In this document: positions 1-7,858 of the stretch, one piece after another
Numbering within the stretch: position 1 is the stretch's first letter
How the letters are laid out: each line of letters opens with the position of its first letter
NCBI RefSeq assembly: GCF_001431405.1
Contig: NZ_LDJL01000005.1
Span: forward strand, 186,001-250,000
Direction of reading: 5' to 3'
DNA length: 64,000 nucleotides
Source: Pseudoxanthomonas dokdonensis
Lineage (GTDB): Bacteria > Pseudomonadota > Gammaproteobacteria > Xanthomonadales > Xanthomonadaceae
Notes under the pieces: model-generated
The model's database searches: none
Seen by the model: the letters and a program-made list of their open reading frames with translations, nothing else
Told to the model about the DNA's origin: nothing
Program-made: the position numbers and the translations under genes

Positions 1-558
1 CAGGGTGTCCTGGCGCGACTGCCGGACCATGCGTAGCCCTGGTTCCGAGCTCACCGCCGGCAGCACCTGCTGGTCGATGACCGCCAGCGCGTGCTGGTTG
101 CACTTGAGCGCTGCCTGCAGATAGGCACCATCGCGATCACCTTCGTCCTGCATGCCAATCACCGCTTCCTCACTGGCGGCGGTCAGCCACAGGTCGCGGG
201 TCGCATCCGAATCCAGATCGACCGGCAGCGTCTCCAGCTCCTGCATGTGCTGCTGGTGCTGTTGCATGTGGCGGGCGACCGTCTGCTGCAATTGCGGGTT
301 GTGGCTGGCGCTGATGGCCTGGGCCACTTCGCGTTCGTGGTGGCTCAGGGCCAGCATGATGCCCAGTGCCTGTGATTCGGAACGGCGCAGTTCCGGCGGC
401 GTCGGCAGCCCGGCGTCCTGGCTGGCTACCCGGGGTGCGTTCACCCCATCCAGCTGGCCGCCATTCCAGCCGTCAGCGGCGGTGGCCGACAACGAAGATA
501 TGACCGAGCCGATACCCAGCCCCAGCGTGATGAAGAATCCTGAAAACAACGTGTTCAT
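1..558 (-). CDS. Exported DUF4142-like protein (C-terminus outside the window)
   Basis: The frame is open from ATG at 558 to the window edge (186 codons), so the C-terminus is missing. An AGAAGGAG-type ribosome binding site precedes the ATG. Residues 1-28 form a signal peptide with a hydrophobic core ending in TAA-like small residues. The rest is helical and Gln/His-rich (VARHMQQHQQHMQELE), and a later stretch, DGAYLQAALKCNQHALAVID, resembles the second helix pair of DUF4142, a ferritin-like four-helix family of exported proteins. Function is not established for this family. It is transcribed away from the kinase operon. The family assignment rests on pattern resemblance only. Confidence 0.65.
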   Translation of the reverse strand, partial: MNTLFSGFFITLGLGIGSVISSLSATAADGWNGGQLDGVNAPRVASQDAGLPTPPELRRSESQALGIMLALSHHEREVAQAISASHNPQLQQTVARHMQQHQQHMQELETLPVDLDSDATRDLWLTAASEEAVIGMQDEGDRDGAYLQAALKCNQHALAVIDQQVLPAVSSEPGLRMVRQSRQDTL

Positions 559-854
559 CGGCTTGCCCCCGCTCCTTCTGCGTGCGGCCAGCTTCGACCC
601 GGCGATGTGGTCTTGATGTGTGCAAGCGGCGCCAAGCTGAACAGATCTGGTGTTTCGCGTCAGCGTCGTCGCCGGGCCGTGAAGGCCGGTGGTGGGCATC
701 CACCACCTTCACGCCTTCATCACGCCAGCGAGGCCGCCAGCGGAGCAAAACATGAATGTCCAGTTCTCACAGAAAATGTGATTGAGAGTAATATGACCAT
801 GTCACATTCGATGGGGGCGGCGACGCACCCGGACGCGCCACTTTTGGGGAAGCC
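559..854. other. Divergent intergenic region between DUF4142-like gene and kinase operon
   Basis: No convincing gene. It must hold the promoters of both flanking genes. A TAATAT hexamer at 789-794 lies about 60 bases before the kinase start and could be its -10, but I see no good -35. ATGTGA (776-781) and TCACAT (802-807) form an inverted repeat flanking that hexamer, a possible operator. A hairpin lies at 679-712. Confidence 0.4.
679..712. repeat. Inverted repeat (hairpin) in the divergent spacer
   Basis: GGTGGTGG (688-695) pairs with CCACCACC (700-707) around a GCAT loop. The stem is extended by GTGAA (679-683) with TTCAC (708-712) after a four-base bulge. There is no T-run, so it is not an obvious terminator. 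It may be a REP-like element or structured leader. Confidence 0.5.
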
Positions 855-2621
855 ATGCCGGAAGCGTTACTGAAAGCCCTGGGCAAGCGTTGGTACCTGC
901 CAACCGTCGTTGTCGCACTGTTCCTGATCGTCATCCTGCCGCATCTGTTGTCGATGAACCTGGCCCGGGACACCCTGGATGCCGCCAAGGCGGTCTCGCA
1001 CACCTATCAGGTTGAAGCAGCGGTCAAGACCCTGGCGATGGATGTACGCGATGTCGAGGCCGCGCTGCTGCAACAGGCGCTGCAGCGCGACGCCGACAAT
1101 CCACTGTTGAACAAGCGCATCAGCGAAGGCAGTCGCAACATCAAACCGGGGCTGGCAACGATTACCCGGCTGACGGTCGACAACCCCAACCAGCAGCGGC
1201 GACTGGGCCAGTTGCAGGAAGTGGTCGAGCGCCGGCTGGCGCTGTTCCGCAGCCTGTCCACCGCGCCGGCCGGGCAACAGGCCGAGCTGTTCGAACAGAT
1301 CAAAGGCGTGCAGATTGCCGGCCTGCTGGACCAGGTGCTGGCCGACGAACATGCGCTGCTGGCCGAACGTACCCGCATCGCCGCCACCAGCCAGAAGCGC
1401 GCCACCTATCTGAGCTGGACCTCGATGCTGCTGCAGCTGGTGGTGCTGGGCACGCTGGCGTTCCTGCTCAGCCGGCAGGTCGAGCGGCGGTTGAATGCCG
1501 AACGCGACATGCAGGCCGCCAGCGGCCGCGCGCTGGCGGTACTGCAGACCGTGCGCGAGCCGATTGCGCTGCTCGACGCCGAACAGACCATCCTGCTCAG
1601 CAACACCGCGTTCGACGAGTTCTACGGTCGCGAGAACGACAACCGTGCCCTGTCCGAACTGCCCGGCGCCTCATGGGACGACCCGGTGGTGTTGCAGAAG
1701 CTCACCGACGTGCTGGCGCGTGGCCGCGAGTTGTGGGATTTCGAGGTCCGCCAGCAGACCCAGGACGAGGTCTCGCGGGTGGTACTGATCAATTCGCGGC
1801 GCATGCATCTGCCCGACTCCGAAGAGCCGGTGGCGTTGCTGACCGTCAGCGACGTGACCGCGCAGAAGGTCCATGAGCAGCGCGTGGCCGACCTCAACGA
1901 ACAACTGCAGACCAAGGTCCAGCAGGTCACCGAGGTCAACCGCGAACTGGAGGCGTTCAGCTATTCGGTATCGCATGACCTGCGTGCGCCGCTGCGCCAC
2001 GTCGCCGGCTTCGCCGACAAGCTGTCCCGCCATCTCGGCGAGGCCGCCGACGAGAAGTCGCTGCATTACCTGGGCATCATCGGTTCGTCGGCCAAGCGCA
2101 TGTCGCGGCTGATCGACGATCTGCTGGTGTATTCGCGACTGGGCAAGACCGCGCTGCGGCACCAGGCGGTGGACATGCATTCGCTGGTCGAGGAAACCCG
2201 CGGCATGCTGTCCTCCGGTGAAGGCAATGCCGATGTCGAATGGCAGATTCCGGCGCTGCCGGTGGTGCCTGGCGACGAGAACATGCTGCGCCAGGTGTGG
2301 TCCAACCTGCTCGGCAACGCGGTCAAGTACAGCAGCAAGCGCGCGCATCCCAAGGTCACCGTCGGCTACGAGCAACAGGCCGACGGCAGCCACCATTTCA
2401 GCGTCAGCGACAATGGCACAGGCTTCGACATGAACTACGCGTCCAAGCTGTTCGGCGTGTTCCAGCGGCTGCACAAGGCCGACGAATTTCCGGGTAGTGG
2501 CGTCGGGTTGGCCACTGTCCGTCGCGTACTGACCCGCCATAACGGGCAGATCTGGGCCGAAGCCGTACCGGACCAGGGTGCCACCTTCCACTTCACCCTG
2601 CCGGCCAACGCCCAACACTGA
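855..2621 (+). CDS. Membrane-bound sensor histidine kinase with PAS domain
   Basis: 588 residues; GGGGA precedes the ATG at good spacing. A transmembrane helix (about 12-32) is followed by a helical sensor region of about 150 residues resembling CHASE3, and a second membrane helix (about 183-203), so the sensor is probably periplasmic. A PAS-like domain (about 222-335) and a short coiled coil lead to HisKA with the H-box SVSHDLRAP; the phospho-accepting His is residue 374. The ATPase domain shows the N box (NLLGNAVKYSSK), DNGTGFD, the F box LFGVFQRLH and GSGVGLA. This kinase layout is common in phytochrome-like and Rcp-coupled systems. The stop lies 8 bases before a single-domain response regulator, its likely partner. 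The signal sensed is unknown. Confidence 0.92.
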   Translation: MPEALLKALGKRWYLPTVVVALFLIVILPHLLSMNLARDTLDAAKAVSHTYQVEAAVKTLAMDVRDVEAALLQQALQRDADNPLLNKRISEGSRNIKPGLATITRLTVDNPNQQRRLGQLQEVVERRLALFRSLSTAPAGQQAELFEQIKGVQIAGLLDQVLADEHALLAERTRIAATSQKRATYLSWTSMLLQLVVLGTLAFLLSRQVERRLNAERDMQAASGRALAVLQTVREPIALLDAEQTILLSNTAFDEFYGRENDNRALSELPGASWDDPVVLQKLTDVLARGRELWDFEVRQQTQDEVSRVVLINSRRMHLPDSEEPVALLTVSDVTAQKVHEQRVADLNEQLQTKVQQVTEVNRELEAFSYSVSHDLRAPLRHVAGFADKLSRHLGEAADEKSLHYLGIIGSSAKRMSRLIDDLLVYSRLGKTALRHQAVDMHSLVEETRGMLSSGEGNADVEWQIPALPVVPGDENMLRQVWSNLLGNAVKYSSKRAHPKVTVGYEQQADGSHHFSVSDNGTGFDMNYASKLFGVFQRLHKADEFPGSGVGLATVRRVLTRHNGQIWAEAVPDQGATFHFTLPANAQH

Positions 2622-2629
2622 GAAACGAC

Positions 2630-3070
2630 ATGACCGAAATGCGCACCATCCTATTGGCCGAAGACAGCGCCCCCGACGCCGAAATGGCGATCGACGCGCT
2701 GCGCGAGGCCCACCTCGCCAACCCCATCGTCCACGTCGAGGACGGCGTCGAAGCGATGGATTACCTGCTCCGCGCCGGCAAGTACGCCGACCGCAAGGAA
2801 GGCCTGCCGGCGGTGCTGCTGCTGGACATCAAGATGCCGCGCATGGACGGCCTTGAAGTGCTGCAGAAGATCCGCGGCGACGCCCAGCTGAAGAAGCTGC
2901 CGGTGGTGATCCTGTCGTCCTCGCGCGAGGAAAGCGACCTGGCCCGCAGCTGGGATCTGGGCGTCAATGCCTACGTGGTCAAGCCGGTCGACGTCGACCA
3001 GTTCTTCCAGGCGGTCAAGACCCTGGGCAAGTTCTGGGCGGTCATCAACCAGGCCCCTGACGAGGATTGA
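2630..3070 (+). CDS. Single-domain response regulator (Rcp1-like)
   Basis: 146 residues, essentially one receiver domain with no output domain. The acidic pair is E11/D12, the phospho-acceptor is D66 in VLLLDIKMP, the switch Ser is S96 and the conserved Lys is K118 in VVKPV. The long loop between beta-2 and alpha-2 (GKYADRKEGLP) and the C-terminal extension are typical of the Rcp family paired with phytochrome-type kinases. It probably relays phosphate between the upstream kinase and the downstream hybrid protein, or acts by protein contact. Its stop overlaps the next start (TGATG). Methionine 4 is an alternative start. Confidence 0.92.
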   Translation: MTEMRTILLAEDSAPDAEMAIDALREAHLANPIVHVEDGVEAMDYLLRAGKYADRKEGLPAVLLLDIKMPRMDGLEVLQKIRGDAQLKKLPVVILSSSREESDLARSWDLGVNAYVVKPVDVDQFFQAVKTLGKFWAVINQAPDED

Positions 3071-4602
3071 TGACCGTGCCGCAGGGATTGCCCGCACTGG
3101 GCCCGCTCCGGGTCCTGATGATTGAAGATTCCGCCGAGGACGCGGAACTGCTGCAGGACCAGTTGCTGGTGTCCGGGCTGGAGGCGGAGTTCGAGCGCGT
3201 GGACAGCGAGCTGGAGCTGCGCCGCACGCTCGATGGCACGCCTTACGATCTGGTGCTGTCCGACTACCAGATGCCCGGCTTCTCCGGCGACGTGGCACTG
3301 AAGATCGTGCGCAGCAAACGCCCGGAACTGCCCTTCATCTTCGTCTCCGGCACGATTGGCGAAGACATCGCGGTGCAGGCCCTGCAGAACGGCGCGATCG
3401 ACTACATCCTCAAGCACAACCCCGTACGGCTGCCGGCCGCGGCCGCGCGCGCGGTGCGCGAGGCCCGACTGGAGCAGGAACGGGCGATGGTCGAGAAGGA
3501 GCTGCTGCGCTCGCAGCGGATGGACTGCCTGGCGATGCTGGCGGCCGGCCTCAGCCACGATCTGCGCAACGTGCTGCAACCGTTGTTGATCGTGCCGGAC
3601 CTGCTGTCGACCTATTCCGAAGACGCACGCGTGCACAAGCTCGGCAAGATCATCGCCGAAAGCGTCCGCCGCGGCCATGACATGACCGAATCGATGCTGT
3701 CGTTCGTCAAGGGCTCGCGCAACGTCGGCAGCGAAGTGGTCAAGATCCACGAACTGCTGGACGCCATCGAGATGCTGATGCAGGGCACCCTGCGCCGCGG
3801 CGTGACCCTGCGCCTGCAGGTGCCGGACGAGGAGTTCAGCGTTCGCGCCAACTTCACCGAGTTCCAGCAGTGCGTGCTCAACCTGTGCATCAACGCGGTG
3901 CATGCGATGCAGGGCCGCGGCGGCGAAATCCTGCTGTCGGTCGAAGCGCATCCCGACTCCCCCGACACCCACCTGCTGCTGCGGGTCAGCGATCAGGGCG
4001 TGGGCATGAGCGATGAAGTCAAACAGCGCCTGTTCACTCCGTTCTACACCACCAAGCCCAACGGCACCGGGCTGGGCCTGATGTCGTGCAAGCGTTTCAT
4101 TGATGGTGTCGGCGGCGGCGTGCGGGTCGAAAGCACGCTCGGCGAAGGCAGCGAGTTCATCCTCACCCTGCCCCGCTACATGGCCGATGCCGAACCGGCG
4201 CTGGCCGATCGCTTCGTCGACGGTGGTGGTCGCCTGGTGATGGTGGTCGACGAAGACGCCACCCGCCTGCCGCTGATTGCCAATGCGCTGTCGGCGCAGG
4301 GCTACCTGCCGTTGAGCGTCGCCGACGGTGCCGCGGCCCTGCGCTCGTCGGCCGAAGTCAGCCAGATCGATCTGATCATCGTCGACTCGGACCTGTCGCT
4401 GATGTCGGCGGCGACCTTGTTGACCGCCCTGCGTAACCGTGGCGTCAGCGCCCCGGTCATCGCCCTGCAGGAAATGGAAGAAGCGCTGCCCCACCAGGTC
4501 CTGCCGGAGACGCTGGTCAATGGCGTGGTCGCCAAGCCACCGGAGATACCGGCGCTGTTCCGCGCGATCCAGAACGTGCTGGACGTCGACCCGCCACGCT
4601 GA
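3070..4602 (+). CDS. Hybrid signalling protein: receiver - histidine kinase - degenerate receiver
   Basis: 510 residues from ATG at 3070, overlapping the previous stop by one base. The N-terminal receiver has acidic E19/D20, phospho-acceptor D65 and K115. HisKA follows with the H-box GLSHDLRN (His163), then an ATPase domain with NLCINAVHAM, DQGVGM, the F box LFTPFYTTK and GTGLGL. The C-terminal receiver (about 390-505) retains an acidic cluster (VVDEDA) and an Asp in IIVDSD, but the usual Thr/Ser of beta-4 is replaced in VIALQE and its Lys sits in AKPPE, so it may be a weak receiver. No transmembrane segment is present, so it is cytosolic. It is the third gene of the signalling operon and likely receives or relays phosphate from its two neighbours. 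Confidence 0.9.
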   Translation: MTVPQGLPALGPLRVLMIEDSAEDAELLQDQLLVSGLEAEFERVDSELELRRTLDGTPYDLVLSDYQMPGFSGDVALKIVRSKRPELPFIFVSGTIGEDIAVQALQNGAIDYILKHNPVRLPAAAARAVREARLEQERAMVEKELLRSQRMDCLAMLAAGLSHDLRNVLQPLLIVPDLLSTYSEDARVHKLGKIIAESVRRGHDMTESMLSFVKGSRNVGSEVVKIHELLDAIEMLMQGTLRRGVTLRLQVPDEEFSVRANFTEFQQCVLNLCINAVHAMQGRGGEILLSVEAHPDSPDTHLLLRVSDQGVGMSDEVKQRLFTPFYTTKPNGTGLGLMSCKRFIDGVGGGVRVESTLGEGSEFILTLPRYMADAEPALADRFVDGGGRLVMVVDEDATRLPLIANALSAQGYLPLSVADGAAALRSSAEVSQIDLIIVDSDLSLMSAATLLTALRNRGVSAPVIALQEMEEALPHQVLPETLVNGVVAKPPEIPALFRAIQNVLDVDPPR

Positions 4603-4655
4603 ACCATGACAACGCGGGTTGACCGGCGATTTGACCGGCGATCCCGCTGGCCAGC

Positions 4656-4685
4656 AAAAAAGCCCGGTGCAAGCCGGGCTTTTTT
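4656..4685. terminator. Bidirectional intrinsic terminator
   Basis: GCCCGG (4662-4667) pairs with CCGGGC (4674-4679) around a six-base loop. Six A's on the left and six T's on the right extend the stem and act as U-tracts in both directions. It separates the convergent kinase operon and the small - strand gene. Confidence 0.9.
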
Positions 4686-4710
4686 CTTTGGCTCTCGAGC
4701 CAGCTGTCGC

Positions 4711-5070
4711 TTACATCCAGCGACCCGCGCGCTGGCTGGCCTGCGACTGTGCCGGTTCGCCTTTCAAGCGCTGCCAGATCGCCTGCATCACCGGTTGCGC
4801 GTTCTGCCAGGCAATCAGGTCGTCGGCGCGATATTTGTGGTAACGGGCCTGCAAAGTCGGCTGGACTTCGTCAAAGCTCTGCCGGTGATTGAGCAGGTAG
4901 GTGTCGTAACCAATCTTGATGCAGTTCTCCAGCGCGTCGCGGGTGGCGCCCAGCAGTTGCAGCTTGCCGTCGCTCTGCTGGCTCTGCCAGTACTTGAGCT
5001 CGGACTCGATGTCGACCACCTGGGCCAGGGGATTTTCCTGCGACTGACGCGTCCTGGTGCTGTGCCACAT
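4711..5070 (-). CDS. Conserved hypothetical protein, 119 residues
   Basis: The start is set at 5070 because an ideal ribosome binding site, GGAGG, stands six bases upstream of this ATG; the frame extends further upstream without such support. The product is a soluble, helical, Gln/Tyr-rich protein with no signal peptide, membrane helix or motif that I recognise (ESELKYWQSQQSDGKLQLLG near the N-terminus, basic C-terminus). It ends at the bidirectional terminator and stands alone. Function unknown. Confidence 0.7.
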   Translation of the reverse strand: MWHSTRTRQSQENPLAQVVDIESELKYWQSQQSDGKLQLLGATRDALENCIKIGYDTYLLNHRQSFDEVQPTLQARYHKYRADDLIAWQNAQPVMQAIWQRLKGEPAQSQASQRAGRWM

Positions 5071-5280
5071 ATGAGCCTCCGTTGATGTGCGTGGGAGACA
5101 AGTCTGGATCAGAAACATGAACAATTTACGGCGTGGTCGGCAGCGTTCACGTTGCAGGTTCATGTTTGCCGATTCGAGGTGAAGAACAACACCGTCGATA
5201 CAATCCGTGCACGCCGTCTTGACACTTTCCGGCGGAAAAAACACCGCCACCACCTCGCCGCCGCGCTGGCAACCGCTTGT

Positions 5281-6192
5281 TCAGAGGGCGACGCTGTCCA
5301 GTAGCGCCAGGAATGCGCGAAGCGCCGGTGAGGGCGGGCGATGGGCCAGCGTCAACTGGTACAGCGAACGCTGCAGCGACGATGCCGAAGACGATGGCCA
5401 TGCAACCACGTGCACCCGTTGCAGCTGCAACAGATCGGCAACCACCACCCGCGGCAACAATGACACCCCGTCGCCGGCTGCCACCGCTTGGGCAATCGCT
5501 TCGTTGCTGCCCATCCTCAGCTGGCGTTCGGGCAGCAGCGACTGTTGTGCTAGCCATGCCTCGATCATCTGCCCAGTGCCGGAACCGGCTTCGCGGGTCA
5601 GCCAGAGACAGGACGTCAGCATCGCCGCGGTCACCGTCGCCGTGCCTGCCAGGGGGTGCTGGCTGCCACAGACCAGCACCAGCGGTTCCTCTCGCCACGG
5701 TACCGCCTGGATGCCGGTTTCGCTGACCTGTCCTTCAACCCAGCCGATGTCGAGCCGGTAGTCCAGCAGCGCCTGGGCGATATCGCAGGTGTTGCCGATG
5801 CGCAGTTCGACATCAATGGCCGGATGCAGGGTTTTGTAGCGCGCCACCCACCGCGGCAGCCAGTAGCCGCCGATGGTGGTGCTGGCACCCAGGCGCAGGG
5901 CACCCGCCTTGATCTGGGCGCGATCGGCCATGTCGTCGCTGGCGGCCTGCTCCAGCGCGAAGATGACCCGCGCATGCTGGTGCAAGGCCTCACCGTGGCC
6001 GGTCAGCTGCACGCCGCGCAGGCTCTTGCCGTCCAGCGGGCTGCGTTCCAGCAATGGCAGGCCGAGCTGGTGTTCGAGCTGCTTGAGCGCCTTGGACACC
6101 GCCGATTGGGTCAGGCACAACGCCTGCGCGGCGCGGCTGACGCCACCGTGTTCGACCACCGCCAGGAAAACGCGCAACCGGTGCAGATTCAT
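5281..6192 (-). CDS. LysR-family transcriptional regulator (YeiE-like)
   Basis: 303 residues from ATG at 6192, which places the helix-turn-helix at the usual distance from the N-terminus (MNLHRLRVFLAVVEHGG). An in-frame ATG at 6213 would add seven residues; neither has a strong ribosome binding site. The N-terminal winged helix (SRAAQALCLTQSAVSKALKQ) is followed by a two-lobed effector-binding domain. It is divergent from the YeiH-type gene with about 100 bases between them, the arrangement seen for yeiE/yeiH, so autoregulation and control of that gene are expected. The effector is unknown. Confidence 0.9.
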   Translation of the reverse strand: MNLHRLRVFLAVVEHGGVSRAAQALCLTQSAVSKALKQLEHQLGLPLLERSPLDGKSLRGVQLTGHGEALHQHARVIFALEQAASDDMADRAQIKAGALRLGASTTIGGYWLPRWVARYKTLHPAIDVELRIGNTCDIAQALLDYRLDIGWVEGQVSETGIQAVPWREEPLVLVCGSQHPLAGTATVTAAMLTSCLWLTREAGSGTGQMIEAWLAQQSLLPERQLRMGSNEAIAQAVAAGDGVSLLPRVVVADLLQLQRVHVVAWPSSSASSLQRSLYQLTLAHRPPSPALRAFLALLDSVAL

Positions 6193-6291
6193 CGCTGCAT
6201 GAGCCAGATTCATGTATTGATGAAGTATATGCGTTTGATTCCATCAGGCCAGCCAGCCACGCTTGTCGCTGGCAACGATGGAACTGGCGAC

Positions 6292-7329
6292 ATGGCAACC
6301 CTGGCACCCACAACGCAGCCGCGACCGGCACTGGGCCTGATGCTCTGTCTCGCAGTCGCCCTGGCCGGCATGGCCCTGGGCCAGCTGCCATGGCTGCAGG
6401 CGCATGGGCTGGGCGCGCTGACCCTGGCGATCATCACCGGCATCGTGCTGGGCAACACCGTGTTTCCGCGCTGGGCAGCGGCCATCGGCAGCGGCGTGGA
6501 TATCGGCAAGGGCCGGTTGTTGCGCTGGGGCATCGTGCTGTACGGGTTCCGGGTCAGCCTGGCCGATATCGTCGCGGTTGGGCCGACCGGCCTGGCCATC
6601 GACGCGCTGATGCTGGCCTCGGTATTCCTGCTGGCGGTGTGGGTCGGCACCCGCTGGCTGAAGCTGGACCGCGACACCGCGATGCTGATTGGCGCCGGCA
6701 GCGCCATCTGCGGCGCCGCGGCGGTGCTGGCCACCGAGCCGGTGCTGCGCGCGCCGGCGCACAAGGTCTCGGTGGCGGTGGCGACAGTGGTGGTGTTCGG
6801 CACCGTGGCGATGTTCCTCTACCCGCTGCTGTATCCACTGATGGGGATCAGCGCGCACGGCTACGGCCTGTATGTCGGATCGACCGTCCACGAAGTCGCC
6901 CAGGTGGTGGTCGCCGGGCAGGCCATCGGCAGCGACGCCGGCCATGTCGCGGTCATCGAGAAAATGTTGCGGGTGATGCTGCTGGCACCGTTCCTGATGC
7001 TGCTGTCGGCGTGGCTCACCCGCGGTACCGCTCAGCCGGGCGGTCATGCTGGCCGGCGCATCAGCGTGCCGTGGTTCGCGCTGGGGTTCATCGCGGTCAG
7101 TGCATTCAATTCACTGTCGTGGTTGCCGTCGACGACGCTGGCCTGGATCAACCTGCTGGACACGGTGCTGCTGGCCACCGCGATGGCCGGGCTCGGCCTG
7201 CGCACCTCGCTGGACGCCATCCGCCAGGCCGGCGTGCGGCCGCTGCTGCTGGCGGCAGTGCTGTTCGGCTGGCTGCTGGTCGGTGGCTTCGCCGTCAATC
7301 AAACGCTGCAGGCGTTGCTGGCTGGCTGA
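6292..7329 (+). CDS. YeiH-family membrane protein (putative sulfate exporter family)
   Basis: 345 residues from ATG at 6292, the family's usual length. In-frame ATGs at 6220 and 6229 are possible but add a non-hydrophobic tail. Roughly ten transmembrane helices are visible, with the family's conserved GAGSAICGAAAVLA segment and GSTVHEVAQVVVAG. Members are annotated as putative sulfate exporters on thin evidence; the true substrate is uncertain. It is divergent from a LysR regulator, which supports regulation by it. Confidence 0.88.
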   Translation: MATLAPTTQPRPALGLMLCLAVALAGMALGQLPWLQAHGLGALTLAIITGIVLGNTVFPRWAAAIGSGVDIGKGRLLRWGIVLYGFRVSLADIVAVGPTGLAIDALMLASVFLLAVWVGTRWLKLDRDTAMLIGAGSAICGAAAVLATEPVLRAPAHKVSVAVATVVVFGTVAMFLYPLLYPLMGISAHGYGLYVGSTVHEVAQVVVAGQAIGSDAGHVAVIEKMLRVMLLAPFLMLLSAWLTRGTAQPGGHAGRRISVPWFALGFIAVSAFNSLSWLPSTTLAWINLLDTVLLATAMAGLGLRTSLDAIRQAGVRPLLLAAVLFGWLLVGGFAVNQTLQALLAG

Positions 7330-7858
7330 AAGGCAACGCCTGCGACGGTAATCACGGCATTGCGCGCCGCGTGGGCCCGGCCTGGTCCACAACCTTCCGC
7401 TGTTCAGCGGGCATGCCTCGACTGACCCGTCTTGCGTTGCAGCAACCGGCGCAGCAACCGTTGTCTTTCATCCACGACCGCCGTTGATCTCAATCAAATA
7501 CAGCGGCGCCGGCACCGGGTAATATTGACTCGAGTAACACCTTATGCTCTTTTGGTGTCGGTAATGACAGCATCAACGTGCCGACCTCGATGACGGATCC
7601 GGTCGGTTGGCAATACTTGCATCGGAGCCACTTTTGCCTCCTCCGCCAGGGGCAAGCCGCCACGCTGGAACACTTCGTCCGCCGCCCTGCCCGCCCCGGT
7701 CGCGTCGCCAGCCAGCCCAGAACGAACCCATCAACTTGACACAAACACCACCAGACGGCGCTTGCCGTTTCCCTGCCGATGGATAGCAGGCCGTTGGTGC
7801 ACCGCGTTCCCCCGAGCAGCGACTCATTGATCTCTACACAGGAAAGTTGGAGTCTGAA
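7330..7858. other. 529-base non-coding region with a predicted anaerobic promoter
   Basis: I see no convincing gene. A frame at 7590-7739 would encode 49 residues but has no ribosome binding site. The notable content is a perfect FNR/ANR box with a correctly spaced -10 element (7484-7525) directed at the alkylsulfatase, which would give an untranslated leader of about 330 bases. ACACC (about 7537-7541) and GGTGT (7554-7558) can pair early in such a transcript. Confidence 0.55.
7484..7525 (+). promoter_or_regulatory. Perfect FNR/ANR box with class II-spaced -10 element
   Basis: TTGAT-CTCA-ATCAA at 7484-7497 matches the FNR/ANR consensus TTGAT-N4-ATCAA exactly. TAATAT at 7520-7525 begins 29.5 bases from the centre of the box, the geometry expected for a class II promoter with the activator centred at -41.5. 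The predicted transcription start is near 7532. No comparable -10 lies on the other strand at this distance, so direction is +. Confidence 0.65.

Noticed and set aside
776-807. CRP site in the kinase promoter (ATGTGA...TCACAT)
   Set aside because: The half-sites are 20 bases apart, not the six-base spacing of a CRP site.
6220-6291. Upstream starts for the YeiH-type protein
   Set aside because: They would add a non-hydrophobic tail beyond the family length, and the first membrane helix fits a start at 6292.
7456-7497. FNR box acting towards the - strand
   Set aside because: The hexamer at the required distance on that strand reads ACGGTT, not a -10, while the + strand has TAATAT at exact spacing.
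7590-7739. Possible 49-residue gene in the sulfatase leader
   Set aside because: No ribosome binding site and a composition unlike a protein; kept only as a possibility for the leader.
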